Part shown: positions 36,211-43,989 of the stretch, piece by piece | Numbering within the stretch: position 1 is the stretch's first letter | How the letters are laid out: every line of letters begins with the position of its first letter | NCBI RefSeq assembly: GCF_018323985.1 | Contig: NZ_AP024590.1 | Location: 4,340,001-4,404,000 of the forward strand | DNA length: 64,000 bases | Source: Enterobacter kobei | GTDB taxonomy: Bacteria; Pseudomonadota; Gammaproteobacteria; Enterobacterales; Enterobacteriaceae | Reading direction: 5' to 3' | Made by a program: the position numbers and the translations under genes | Notes under the pieces: generated by a model | The model's input: the letters and a program-made list of their open reading frames with translations, nothing else | Database searches by the model: none | What the model was told of the DNA's origin: nothing

Positions 36211-36752
36211 GAAGCGATCCTTTCTAACAGCGATTTCAGGGGCTGATTCTTTTCTGCGGCCGGTTTCGTCTCTGTGACTTTTGGCGCAAACAGCTGCGCA
36301 AAGTTAACGGCGGCGGTAGGCGCAGGGGCAACGGGCCGTTGGGGTGCAGCGGCAACAGCACGCGGTTCAGGTGCCGGAGGCGGCGTGACGGCAGGCGCAG
36401 GCGCTGATACGGGTTCAGGCGCGGCAGAGAGCTGCGAGGCAACATCCTGGAGCAACGAGGTCGCAACCGGTGCTGACGCAGGTACCGCATGACTGACGGT
36501 GTCAGCAGGCGGGGTAGTTTCTTTTACCGCAAAGATCTCAGGATTAACCGCCTGCGGTATGGCAGTCGACACATGCCCACCCATCGCCAGCGTGGATTCT
36601 TCTGTCGCTGGCGACAGTTGATTGATGATCGCCCAGTTCCCCTGCTCGCTTCCGTGATTCTGGGAGGACAAATCCTTAAAATCGAGATGTTGGGTGCGGG
36701 TCTTATCCTTAAACCTCTGCAAATCATCATAATGATTCATAGTTATGCTCAT
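36201..36752 (-). CDS. proline-rich BcsO-like accessory protein, first gene of the type I operon
   Basis: A 183-residue protein in two parts. The N-terminal ~45 residues (NHYDDLQRFKDKT, HLDFKDLS) look folded. The rest is a Pro/Ala-rich tail (residues 75-160), ending in LKSLLERIASCR. Small proline-rich proteins at this position in enterobacterial type I cellulose operons are called BcsO; I assign it by position and composition. There is no signal peptide or membrane helix. An ATG four codons downstream (36740, MNHYDD) is an equally good start because neither has a strong ribosome binding site. It overlaps bcsQ by 10 bp. Confidence 0.7.
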   Translation of the reverse strand: MSITMNHYDDLQRFKDKTRTQHLDFKDLSSQNHGSEQGNWAIINQLSPATEESTLAMGGHVSTAIPQAVNPEIFAVKETTPPADTVSHAVPASAPVATSLLQDVASQLSAAPEPVSAPAPAVTPPPAPEPRAVAAAPQRPVAPAPTAAVNFAQLFAPKVTETKPAAEKNQPLKSLLERIASCR

Positions 36753-37107
36753 GATTTACAAAATAAAAATGTAACCATCACCGTTTAATGCTTCTTAAAA
36801 GCATGTCACTGATAAGGTGGCGAAATTAATAATAACGTGCGGGTATAATAACAGGGTGAAGCGTTAAGCTCATTTCGCGGGTAATTTTATTGAGGCATTT
36901 TTAACCCACCACTTAACGGCAGCAAATATATAAAGTTTGCCCGCCATGAAGCTATCTTTTTTTAATGCCAGAATAAGTAAAGTCTTATGCGCTCATGAAT
37001 AACCACATTCTTAGTGTAAAGTATTATCTTATCCGAAATGGTCAGTCTTTTGCATTAGTTAGGTGATGTAAAGGAGGATTTTAAGCAGCCTGCGCGGGCA
37101 TTTAAAC
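36753..37107. promoter_or_regulatory. AT-rich upstream region of the type I bcs operon
   Basis: About 355 bp without a gene between the type I bcs operon and the REP pair downstream of dppF. It is much more AT-rich than its surroundings and must contain the operon promoter reading leftwards. An extended TATTATAC on the minus strand near 36843-36850 could be a -10, but no convincing -35 is seen at the right distance. A small inverted repeat (GCTTCTTAAAAGC) lies at 36790-36802. Confidence 0.5.
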
Positions 37108-37188
37108 TGCCGGGAGGCGGCTGCGCCTGACCCGGCATGAAATAGTCGTGCTCACCCCAGCCCCGGCAAGCTTACGCCGCCGGGCAGG
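37108..37188. repeat. pair of inverted REP elements downstream of dppF
   Basis: Two palindromic units face each other: TGCCGGG...CCCGGCA at 37108-37137 and a CCCGGC...GCCGGGC unit at about 37161-37186. These are typical enterobacterial REP/BIME sequences at the 3' end of an operon, where they stabilise the mRNA end or help termination. Confidence 0.75.
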
Positions 37189-37189
37189 G

Positions 37190-38209
37190 TTAACCGTGAG
37201 TGACCGGTTTTTCGCCGTTCTCGTCCTGGTCCACCGCGAAGCAGGCAACCAGCTGGCCGCCGTACTCTTTCAGCTGCGGCTGCAACTGGGTGCAGGGACC
37301 GAAGCGACGAACACAACGGGCGTTAAAGGCACAGCCCGGCGGCGGATTCAGCGGGCTTGGCAGCTCGCCAGTCAGCTTGATACGCTCGCGGCGGTCGTCC
37401 GGGTTCAGACGCGGTGTGGCAGAGAGCAACGCCTGGGTGTACGGGTGACGCGGGTTGGAGAAAATCTGCTCTTTGGTGCCCTTCTCCACGCAGCGGCCGA
37501 GGTACATCACCATCACTTCATCGGCGATGTGTTCGACCACGGACAGATCGTGAGAGATAAACACGTAAGACAGCCCCAGATCCTGCTGCAAATCCATCAT
37601 CAGGTTCAGCACCTGCGCGCGCACGGACACGTCCAGCGCTGACACCGGTTCATCGGCGATCACCACGTCCGGATCGAGCATCAGCCCGCGGGCAATGGCG
37701 ATACGCTGCCGCTGACCGCCAGAGAACATATGCGGATAGCGGTCGTAATGTTCGGTTTTCAGGCCGACTTTCGCCATCATCGCCAGCGCTTTTTCACGGC
37801 GCTCGGCCTTGCTCAGCGTGGTGTTGATTTGCAGCGGCTCTTCCAGGATCTGCCCTACTTTTTTGCGCGGGTTCAGGGAACCATACGGGTTCTGGAAGAC
37901 AATCTGGATCTTCTGGCGACGCAGTTTTTCGGCGCTCATATCGGGCTTAAGCAAATCCTGCCCCTGATAATAAAGCTCGCCGCCGGTCGGCACTTCGATC
38001 ATCGTCAGCAGACGACCGAGCGTGGATTTTCCACAGCCGGATTCGCCCACCACCGCCAGCGTTTTACCGCGCTCCAGTGAAAAAGAGACACCATCCAGCG
38101 CTTTTACCAGGCGTTCCGGGGCAAACAGCCCTTTCTTCACCGGGTAGTGTTTTTTCAGGTCGATAGCCTGCAACAGCGGCTGTTGCAGGGTGGCCTCATG
38201 CGTACTCAT
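37190..38209 (-). CDS. dppF: dipeptide ABC transporter ATPase DppF
   Basis: One of the two ATPases that drive the dipeptide and haem-precursor importer. It is 339 residues. The start at MSTHEATLQQPLL matches E. coli DppF; an upstream in-frame start would add 18 unrelated residues. Walker A is GESGCGKST, signature FSGGQRQRIAIARG, Walker B VVIADEP, and the oligopeptide-family C-terminal cysteines (GCAFNARCVRRFGPC) that coordinate an iron-sulphur cluster in relatives are present. The start overlaps dppD by 14 bp. Last gene of dppABCDF. Confidence 0.96.
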   Translation of the reverse strand: MSTHEATLQQPLLQAIDLKKHYPVKKGLFAPERLVKALDGVSFSLERGKTLAVVGESGCGKSTLGRLLTMIEVPTGGELYYQGQDLLKPDMSAEKLRRQKIQIVFQNPYGSLNPRKKVGQILEEPLQINTTLSKAERREKALAMMAKVGLKTEHYDRYPHMFSGGQRQRIAIARGLMLDPDVVIADEPVSALDVSVRAQVLNLMMDLQQDLGLSYVFISHDLSVVEHIADEVMVMYLGRCVEKGTKEQIFSNPRHPYTQALLSATPRLNPDDRRERIKLTGELPSPLNPPPGCAFNARCVRRFGPCTQLQPQLKEYGGQLVACFAVDQDENGEKPVTHG

Positions 38210-39188
38210 AGTTCGGCCTCCCGGCATCATCGAGTGGATAGTGACATTTAGACTGACGACCATCGCTCAGCGTATTCAGATCCGGCTCGTCAACGCGGCA
38301 GCGATCGGTAGCATACGGGCAGCGCGGGTTCAGCAGACAGCCGTTCGGACGGTCATATTTGCCCGGCACCACCCCTGGCAGCGAGGCCAGACGCGCTTTG
38401 TCCTGCGCAAACTCAGGCAGTGCGCGCAGCAAGGCCTGGGTATACGGATGACGCGGGGCGCGGAAGATATCCGTGGCCTTGCCGGTTTCCACTACCTGAC
38501 CGGCGTACATCACAATAATTTTATGCGCGGCTTCCGCCACCAGCGCCAGATCGTGGGTGATGAGGATCAGCGCCATGTTCTCCCTTTGCTGAAGTTCCAG
38601 CAAAAGTTCGATGATCTGCGCCTGAATAGTCACATCCAGCGCGGTGGTCGGTTCGTCGGCGATCAGCAGCTTCGGACGACAGGCGATAGCCATCGCAATC
38701 ATCACGCGCTGGCTCATCCCGCCGGAGAGCTGGTGCGGGTAAACGTCCAGACGCGAGGCCGGATCGGGGATACCCACCTGGTTTAACAGGTCGATGGCCC
38801 GCTGGCGGCGCGTTTTTTTGTTGCCGCCCTGATGCACCTTGATAGCTTCCATGATCTGGAAACCGACCGTGTAGCACGGGTTAAGGCTGGTCATCGGATC
38901 CTGGAAAATCATCGCCACTTCAGCGCCCACCAGACTGCGGCGCTCTTTTTCTGAGATGCGCTTTAAGTCCTGGCCGTTGAATTCCAGCTTATCGGCCATC
39001 ACGCGGCCAGGGAAATCAATCAGTCCCATGATCGCCAGCGAGCTGACGGATTTACCGGAGCCAGATTCGCCCACGATGCCAACCACTTCACCCTGCTCAA
39101 CGCTGTAGCTTATGCGGTCTACGGCACGGAACGGTGTCCCTTCGTCGCCGAAGTGCACCGATAATTTATCTATATTTAATAACGCCAT
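38196..39188 (-). CDS. dppD: dipeptide ABC transporter ATPase DppD
   Basis: The partner ATPase of DppF, 330 residues. Walker A is GESGSGKSV, signature LSGGMSQRVMIAMA, Walker B LLIADEPTTALD, and the C-terminal cysteine cluster (GCLLNPRCPYATDRC) is complete. It differs from E. coli DppD only slightly, including a few extra C-terminal residues (NYEYA). It begins 11 bp after dppC and overlaps dppF. Confidence 0.96.
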   Translation of the reverse strand: MALLNIDKLSVHFGDEGTPFRAVDRISYSVEQGEVVGIVGESGSGKSVSSLAIMGLIDFPGRVMADKLEFNGQDLKRISEKERRSLVGAEVAMIFQDPMTSLNPCYTVGFQIMEAIKVHQGGNKKTRRQRAIDLLNQVGIPDPASRLDVYPHQLSGGMSQRVMIAMAIACRPKLLIADEPTTALDVTIQAQIIELLLELQQRENMALILITHDLALVAEAAHKIIVMYAGQVVETGKATDIFRAPRHPYTQALLRALPEFAQDKARLASLPGVVPGKYDRPNGCLLNPRCPYATDRCRVDEPDLNTLSDGRQSKCHYPLDDAGRPNYEYA

Positions 39189-39199
39189 TTCGTAGCCCT

Positions 39200-40102
39200 T
39201 TACTGCTTGAGTTTGGGGTCGAGCGCATCACGCAAGCCGTCACCCATCAGGTTAAATGCCAGCACCGTCAGCAGGATCGCCAGACCCGGGAAGGTCACGA
39301 CCCACCAGGCGCTTTGTGCGAACTGCAACACGTCAGAGAGCATGGTGCCCCACTCCGGTGTTGGCGGTTGCGCACCCATGCCAAGGAAGCCAAGGGCGGC
39401 CATATCGAGAATGGCGTTCGAGAAGCCGAGCGACGCCTGAACAATCAGCGGTGCAAGGCAGTTAGGGAAGATGTTTACGAACATCTGGCGCATTGCACCG
39501 GCCCCGGCGACGCGGGAGGCAGTGACGTAATCCCGGTTCACTTCCACCATTACGGCGGCGCGGGTTAAGCGCACATAGTGAGGCAGTGCCACAAAGGTCA
39601 GCGCCAGCGAGGCGTTGACTATCGATGGCCCGAAGACCGCCACCAGCACCAGCGCGAGCAGCAGGCTCGGCAGCGCCAGCATGATGTCGACCACGCGCAT
39701 GATGATGTTATCAACCAGGCCGCCGAAATAACCGGCGATAAGGCCGAGGATAATGCCCGACACCAGCGACAGTACTACCACCAGACAGCCAACCAGCAGC
39801 GACAGGCGCGCACCGTACATCAGGCGTGACATGACATCGCGGCCTACGTCATCGGTACCCAGCAGATGCGCCCAGCTGCCGCCTTCCTGCCACACCGGCG
39901 GCGAGAGCAGAGAATCACGGAACTGGTCAGCCGGGTTATAAGGCGCGATCCAGTTGGCGAAGATAGCAATAATCAGCACCACGATGACATACGCCAGGCC
40001 GACTACCGCCCCTTTGTTGCGTTTAAAATAGTGCCAGAACTCCTGCAACGGGGTCATCGGCACCGGTGCGGACACCGCTTTATTTTCAGTAACTTGTGAC
40101 AT
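39200..40102 (-). CDS. dppC: dipeptide ABC transporter permease DppC
   Basis: An inner-membrane permease of the Dpp importer, 300 residues, with an N-terminal OppC-type segment and about six membrane helices. The coupling loop with the EAA-like motif (TASRVAGAGAMRQMFVNIFPN) is near residues 195-215. The sequence is close to E. coli DppC. It starts 9 bp after dppB. Confidence 0.96.
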   Translation of the reverse strand: MSQVTENKAVSAPVPMTPLQEFWHYFKRNKGAVVGLAYVIVVLIIAIFANWIAPYNPADQFRDSLLSPPVWQEGGSWAHLLGTDDVGRDVMSRLMYGARLSLLVGCLVVVLSLVSGIILGLIAGYFGGLVDNIIMRVVDIMLALPSLLLALVLVAVFGPSIVNASLALTFVALPHYVRLTRAAVMVEVNRDYVTASRVAGAGAMRQMFVNIFPNCLAPLIVQASLGFSNAILDMAALGFLGMGAQPPTPEWGTMLSDVLQFAQSAWWVVTFPGLAILLTVLAFNLMGDGLRDALDPKLKQ

Positions 40103-40111
40103 GATGGCCCC

Positions 40112-41131
40112 TTACTTCTTATGACGAATACGCGGGTTCACCACGCCGTAGAGCAGATCGACCAGCAGGTTGACGAGAATAATCATCGTCGCCACCAGCA
40201 GCACGCCCCCCTGCACCACCGGGTAATCGCGGCGTTGCAGCGCGTCGATCAACCAGCGTCCCAGCCCCGGCCACGAGAAAATCGTCTCGGTCAGGATGGC
40301 CCCCGCCAGCATGGTGCCGACCTGTAAGCCGATCACCGTGACGACCGGCAGCATGGCGTTACGCAGCGCATGTACCACGATCACGCGCATCCGGGTCAGG
40401 CCTTTCGCGCGGGCGGTACGGATATAGTCTTCACCCAGCACTTCCAGCATTGACGAGCGCGTCATACGCACGATCACCGCCAGCGGGATGGTGCCGAGCA
40501 CTACCGCAGGCAGGATCATATGCGCCACCGCATCAATGAAATTGCCCTCTTCACCCCAGATGGCGGTGTCGATCAGCATAAAGCCGGTCAGCGGATTGCT
40601 GTCATCAAGGAAAACCATGTCGCTGACGCGTCCGGATACCGGGGTCAGGTTGAGTTGCACCGACACCAGCATGATCAGCATCATGCCCCACCAGAAGATC
40701 GGCATGGAGTAACCCGCCAGCGCGATACTTACTGCGGTATGGTCAAAGATGGAACCGCGTTTAACGGCGGCGAGAACGCCCACCGGGATACCCACGGCGA
40801 CGGCAAATATCATGGCGCAGACACCGAGTTCCAGCGTCGCTTTAAAACGCGGCACGAACTCGTCCCACACCGGGAGACGGCTCTTAAGCGAAATCCCTAA
40901 ATCACCATGCAACACGCCCCACACATAGTTGACGTACTGCTGCCACATCGGCTTGTCCAGACCAAGTTCGGCCAGCAACTGCGCGTGACGCTCAGGGGAG
41001 ATACCACGCTCACCCGCCATGATCATGACCGGGTCGCCCGGGATCATATGGACAAAGGCAAAAGTGAGAAGGGTGATACCGATAAACGTAGGGATGACAA
41101 GCCCCAGACGTCGGAGGATGAACTGCAACAT
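40112..41131 (-). CDS. dppB: dipeptide ABC transporter permease DppB
   Basis: The second permease subunit, 339 residues as in E. coli. The start at MLQFILRRLGLVIPTF is the family N-terminus; the open frame extends 58 codons further upstream through the REP region but that part is not protein-like. Six membrane helices and the coupling loop RTARAKGLTRMRVIVVHALRN are visible. It is separated from dppA by a 187-bp gap holding a hairpin and a REP pair, so it should be expressed at a lower level than the binding protein. Confidence 0.96.
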   Translation of the reverse strand: MLQFILRRLGLVIPTFIGITLLTFAFVHMIPGDPVMIMAGERGISPERHAQLLAELGLDKPMWQQYVNYVWGVLHGDLGISLKSRLPVWDEFVPRFKATLELGVCAMIFAVAVGIPVGVLAAVKRGSIFDHTAVSIALAGYSMPIFWWGMMLIMLVSVQLNLTPVSGRVSDMVFLDDSNPLTGFMLIDTAIWGEEGNFIDAVAHMILPAVVLGTIPLAVIVRMTRSSMLEVLGEDYIRTARAKGLTRMRVIVVHALRNAMLPVVTVIGLQVGTMLAGAILTETIFSWPGLGRWLIDALQRRDYPVVQGGVLLVATMIILVNLLVDLLYGVVNPRIRHKK

Positions 41132-41221
41132 AACCCGGATTCTCTGTAGTGACACCGTCAACGACGTGTCTGTATTGCTCACAAATCTTATCCCGCGCGA
41201 AAACCGCTCGGGTAAAGCATT

Positions 41222-41290
41222 ATGCCGGATGGCGCTGCGCTTATCCGGCCTACGGGCGTAGGCCTGGGCAAGCGTAGCGCCGCCGGGCAT
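41222..41290. repeat. REP pair (BIME) between dppA and dppB
   Basis: Two REP units in opposite orientation: TGCCGGATGGCGCTGCGC and its closing TCCGGCCTA (41223-41252), then CCTGGGC...GCCGGGCA (41262-41290). REP sequences in the gap between a binding-protein gene and its permease genes usually protect the upstream mRNA. Confidence 0.8.
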
Positions 41291-41308
41291 GGGGTGCGTG
41301 AGCACCCC
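41291..41308 (-). terminator. attenuating hairpin after dppA
   Basis: A 7-bp GC-rich stem (GGGGTGC / GCACCCC, loop GTGA) lies 10 bp after the dppA stop codon and before the REP pair. There is no T-run behind it, so it probably limits rather than stops read-through into dppBCDF. Confidence 0.55.
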
Positions 41309-41318
41309 TGGGTTTTAA

Positions 41319-42926
41319 TTATTCAACTGATACGTTTTCGAAGTGGTGTTTGCCCAGTGGATCAACCACATAGCCTTTCACTTCTTTACGCACTGGCTCG
41401 TACACGGTGGAGTGCGCGATGATCAGAGCCGGAGCCTGGTCGTGCATCACTACCTGAGCCTGTTTGTACAGTTCAATACGTTTGTTGTGATCGTCAGTCG
41501 CACGTGCCGGCTGGATCAGGTCTTCAAACGGCTTGTAGCACCAGCGAGAGTAGTTAGAACCTTGTTTCGCCGCGTCGCAGCTGAACAGGGTGGCGAAGAA
41601 GTTGTCCGGATCCCCATTGTCCCCGGTCCAGCCCATCATCACGGCCTGGTGTTCACCCGCTTTCGCACGTTTCAGGTACTCGCCCCACTCGTAGGTCACG
41701 ATTTTGGCCTGCACGCCGATTTTCGCCCAGTCAGACTGGATCATTTCCGCCATACGGCGCGCGTTCGGGTTGTACGGACGCTGTACCGGCATTGCCCACA
41801 GCTCGACGGTGAAACCTTTATCCTGACCGGCTTCTTTCAGCAGCGCTTTCGCTTTCTCAACGTCATAGGTGTAATCCTTAACGTCGTCGTTATAGCCCCA
41901 CATGGTTGGCGGGATCAGGTTTTTCGCGGCAACGCCTGCACCCTGATAAACGGCTTTGATGATGGCTTCTTTGTTCACCGCATAGGTCAGCGCCTGGCGA
42001 ACTTTCACGTCATCAAAAGGTTTTTTCTCGGTGTTGAAAGAGAGGTAGCCCACGTTCAGACCGGCCTGCTCCATCAGGTTGATTTTGGTATCTTTCTTCA
42101 TGCGTGCAATGTCAGCCGGGTTCGGGAACGGCATAACCTGACACTCATTTTTCTGCAGTTTTGCATAACGTACAGACGCGTCCGGGGTGATGGAGAAGAC
42201 CAGGCGGTCGATCTGCGGTTTGGTACCCCAGAAGCCTTCAAAGGCTTTGTACAGAATGCGGGAATCTTTCTGGTACTGCTGCAGCTGGAATGGACCGGTA
42301 CCGATTGGGTTCAGGTCGATTTTCTCCGGCGTACCGGCTTTCAGCATGTTGTCAGCGTACTCTTTAGAGAGAATGGAGGCGAAGTCCATGGCGAGGTCAG
42401 CCAGGAATGGTGCTTCCGGACGCGCCAGTACGAACTGTACGGTTTTGTCGTCGACTTTTTTCACTTCGCTAATCAGGTCTGGCAGGCCCATACCTTCGAA
42501 GTATTCGTAGCTGCCGCCGGACACTTTATGGTACGGGTTTTCAGCATTTTTCTGGCGATCGAAAGAGAACACCACGTCGTCGGCGTTGAAATCACGCGTC
42601 GGTTTGAAATCTTTGTTGTCCTGCCACTTCACACCGCTACGCAGGTGGAAGGTATAGACTTTACCGTCTTCGCTGACTTCCCACTTTTCAGCGAGGCCTG
42701 GGATCACTTCGGTGGTACCAATTTTGAATTCAACCAGACGGTTGTAGATTGGCACTGAGCTTGCGTCGTAAGTGGTACCAGAGGTAAAGAGCTGTGGGTT
42801 AAAGCCTTCCGGCGAGCCTTCTGAACAATAAACCAGGGTCTTGGCCTGTACGCTTGCTGCGACGGTCATGGCCACCAGGCTAAGACCAAGCTTCAGCATC
42901 CCTGACTTCTTCAAGGAAATACTCAT
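41319..42926 (-). CDS. dppA: periplasmic dipeptide-binding protein DppA
   Basis: Binds dipeptides, and haem precursors in E. coli, in the periplasm and passes them to DppBC; it also serves in dipeptide chemotaxis with Tap where present. It is 535 residues, the E. coli length, a family 5 solute-binding protein. It has a signal peptide (cut near VQA|KTLVYCSEG) and the family motifs YEWGEYLKRAKAGE and YNDDVKDYTYD. The leader before its ATG is CA-rich (AACAACACATATCAC), the kind of sequence the sRNA GcvB pairs with in E. coli and Salmonella dppA. Confidence 0.97.
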   Translation of the reverse strand: MSISLKKSGMLKLGLSLVAMTVAASVQAKTLVYCSEGSPEGFNPQLFTSGTTYDASSVPIYNRLVEFKIGTTEVIPGLAEKWEVSEDGKVYTFHLRSGVKWQDNKDFKPTRDFNADDVVFSFDRQKNAENPYHKVSGGSYEYFEGMGLPDLISEVKKVDDKTVQFVLARPEAPFLADLAMDFASILSKEYADNMLKAGTPEKIDLNPIGTGPFQLQQYQKDSRILYKAFEGFWGTKPQIDRLVFSITPDASVRYAKLQKNECQVMPFPNPADIARMKKDTKINLMEQAGLNVGYLSFNTEKKPFDDVKVRQALTYAVNKEAIIKAVYQGAGVAAKNLIPPTMWGYNDDVKDYTYDVEKAKALLKEAGQDKGFTVELWAMPVQRPYNPNARRMAEMIQSDWAKIGVQAKIVTYEWGEYLKRAKAGEHQAVMMGWTGDNGDPDNFFATLFSCDAAKQGSNYSRWCYKPFEDLIQPARATDDHNKRIELYKQAQVVMHDQAPALIIAHSTVYEPVRKEVKGYVVDPLGKHHFENVSVE

Positions 42927-43484
42927 TATTCTGCTCCAATGTGATATGTGTTGTTTACCCGTTGCAAAGGGTATATCCGACAGGCCTTTATTTATTTTTT
43001 ACCGGTCTGGTCGGTTGTGCCCGGAGGCTATATGAGAGATGGGGAATCCTTTCACAAGGTTGACTGAGTTGCAGTGCAGATTCTCCGTGAAATGCCCCTC
43101 ATGCCCTACAATCTGTCAACAGAATGTCAAAACGTCAATACAGGTAACCGGGATTTACAACGACGGTGAGAATTGGCAAACAAAGATTAAAAAAAGTGCA
43201 CGCCGCTGTTTTCAGCAGGGAAAATTGTGCTACTGGTCGGATGCCAGAATAAACCGCTGCTTTTGCTACGCGTACCAGTGATTAACATTCACTCAGTTTA
43301 TGAAAAAATTCTTACGGAATGCTGAATATGTGAGCGATTAATACCGCGAACGTTAAAACGCACAGGTGAAAATGCTGAGCTTATCCATAAGCAACGCGAA
43401 AAAAGATTCAAACATATATAAAAAAATACGATGGAATATGTGGCAAATGCAGAGAATTATGGGCGATACCGACACGGTTATTTT
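42927..43484. promoter_or_regulatory. long leader and upstream region of dppA
   Basis: 558 bp without a supported gene. The part next to dppA is its leader, with a CA-rich stretch just before the ribosome binding site. The promoter probably lies near 43103-43130. The rest (about 43140-43480) is AT-rich and contains only short open frames without family resemblance or convincing start sites. Confidence 0.5.
43103..43130 (-). promoter_or_regulatory. candidate sigma-70 promoter of dppA
   Basis: On the minus strand a perfect -35 (TTGACA, 43125-43130) is followed after 16 bases by TAGGGC. This would give a leader of about 170 nt, like the long dppA leader of E. coli. A second TTGACA (43113-43118) lies within the spacer and is an alternative. 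Confidence 0.45.
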
Positions 43485-43761
43485 CGCCGGGTGGTGCAGA
43501 GCAGAGACGTATGCCCGGCAAGCCTGCGCCGCCGGGCATAATACGCGACACATTGCCCTTTATCTTCGCCGGGTGGCGCAGAGCAGAGACGTAGGCCCGG
43601 CAAGCCTGCGCCGCCGGGCATAATACGCGGCACACTGCCCTTTATCTTCGCCGGGTGGCGCAGAGCAGAGACGTAGGCCCGGCAAGCCTGCGCCGCCGGG
43701 CATAATACGCGACACATTGCCCTTTATCTTCGCCGGGTGGCGCTGCGCTTACCCGGCCTAC
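43485..43761. repeat. REP/BIME array with an 82-bp period
   Basis: Three nearly identical 82-bp units begin at 43485, 43567 and 43649, and a fourth, partial and degenerate unit at 43731. Each unit has a REP (CGCCGGGTGGCGCAGAGC...) facing a second REP (GCCCGGCAAGCCTGCGCC GCCGGGC) and a linker ending in TTGCCCTTTATCTT. The last copy reverts to the ordinary REP form (GGTGGCGCTGCGCTTACCC). The array lies between the proK terminator and the dppA control region. It codes for nothing. Confidence 0.9.
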
Positions 43762-43785
43762 AGAGTTAGCAGATCTCAGATGCAA

Positions 43786-43816
43786 AAAACCCGTCGTGTT
43801 TCCACGACGGGTTTTT
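43786..43816 (-). terminator. intrinsic terminator of proK
   Basis: A perfect 10-bp stem (ACCCGTCGTG / CACGACGGGT, loop of 4) with a run of T on the minus strand after it (A-run at 43784-43789) lies 10 bp beyond the tRNA 3' end. Confidence 0.9.
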
Positions 43817-43821
43817 AAATT

Positions 43822-43898
<77 letters not shown>

Positions 43899-43910
43899 AA
43901 TGCGGGGCGC

Positions 43911-43939
43911 ATCTTACTGCCGGGCACCGCAACCGTCAA
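43911..43939 (-). promoter_or_regulatory. sigma-70 promoter of proK
   Basis: On the minus strand TTGACG, exactly 17 bases, then TAAGAT. A GC-rich discriminator (GCGCCCC) follows, typical of stable-RNA promoters under stringent control. Transcription would begin a few bases before the mature tRNA 5' end. Confidence 0.9.
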
Positions 43940-43989
43940 TCCCTTAACGTAAAAAAGCCTTTCGACTGGTGATAAACTCGCCAGCCTGC

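Noticed and set aside
41343..42758. A 471-codon open frame opposite dppA
   Set aside because: Antisense shadow of dppA with low-complexity His/Phe/Val-rich translation.
43039..43281. An 80-codon cysteine-containing frame upstream of dppA
   Set aside because: Lies across the dppA promoter, no recognisable family and no good start signal.
43353..43717. Several 60-80 codon frames with repeated MCRVLCPAAQAC-like starts
   Set aside because: They are translations of the 82-bp REP array, repeating with its period; not genes.
43485..43761. Possible CRISPR array
   Set aside because: Regular spacing suggests it at first, but linkers are nearly identical rather than unique, units are REP palindromes, and no cas genes are near.
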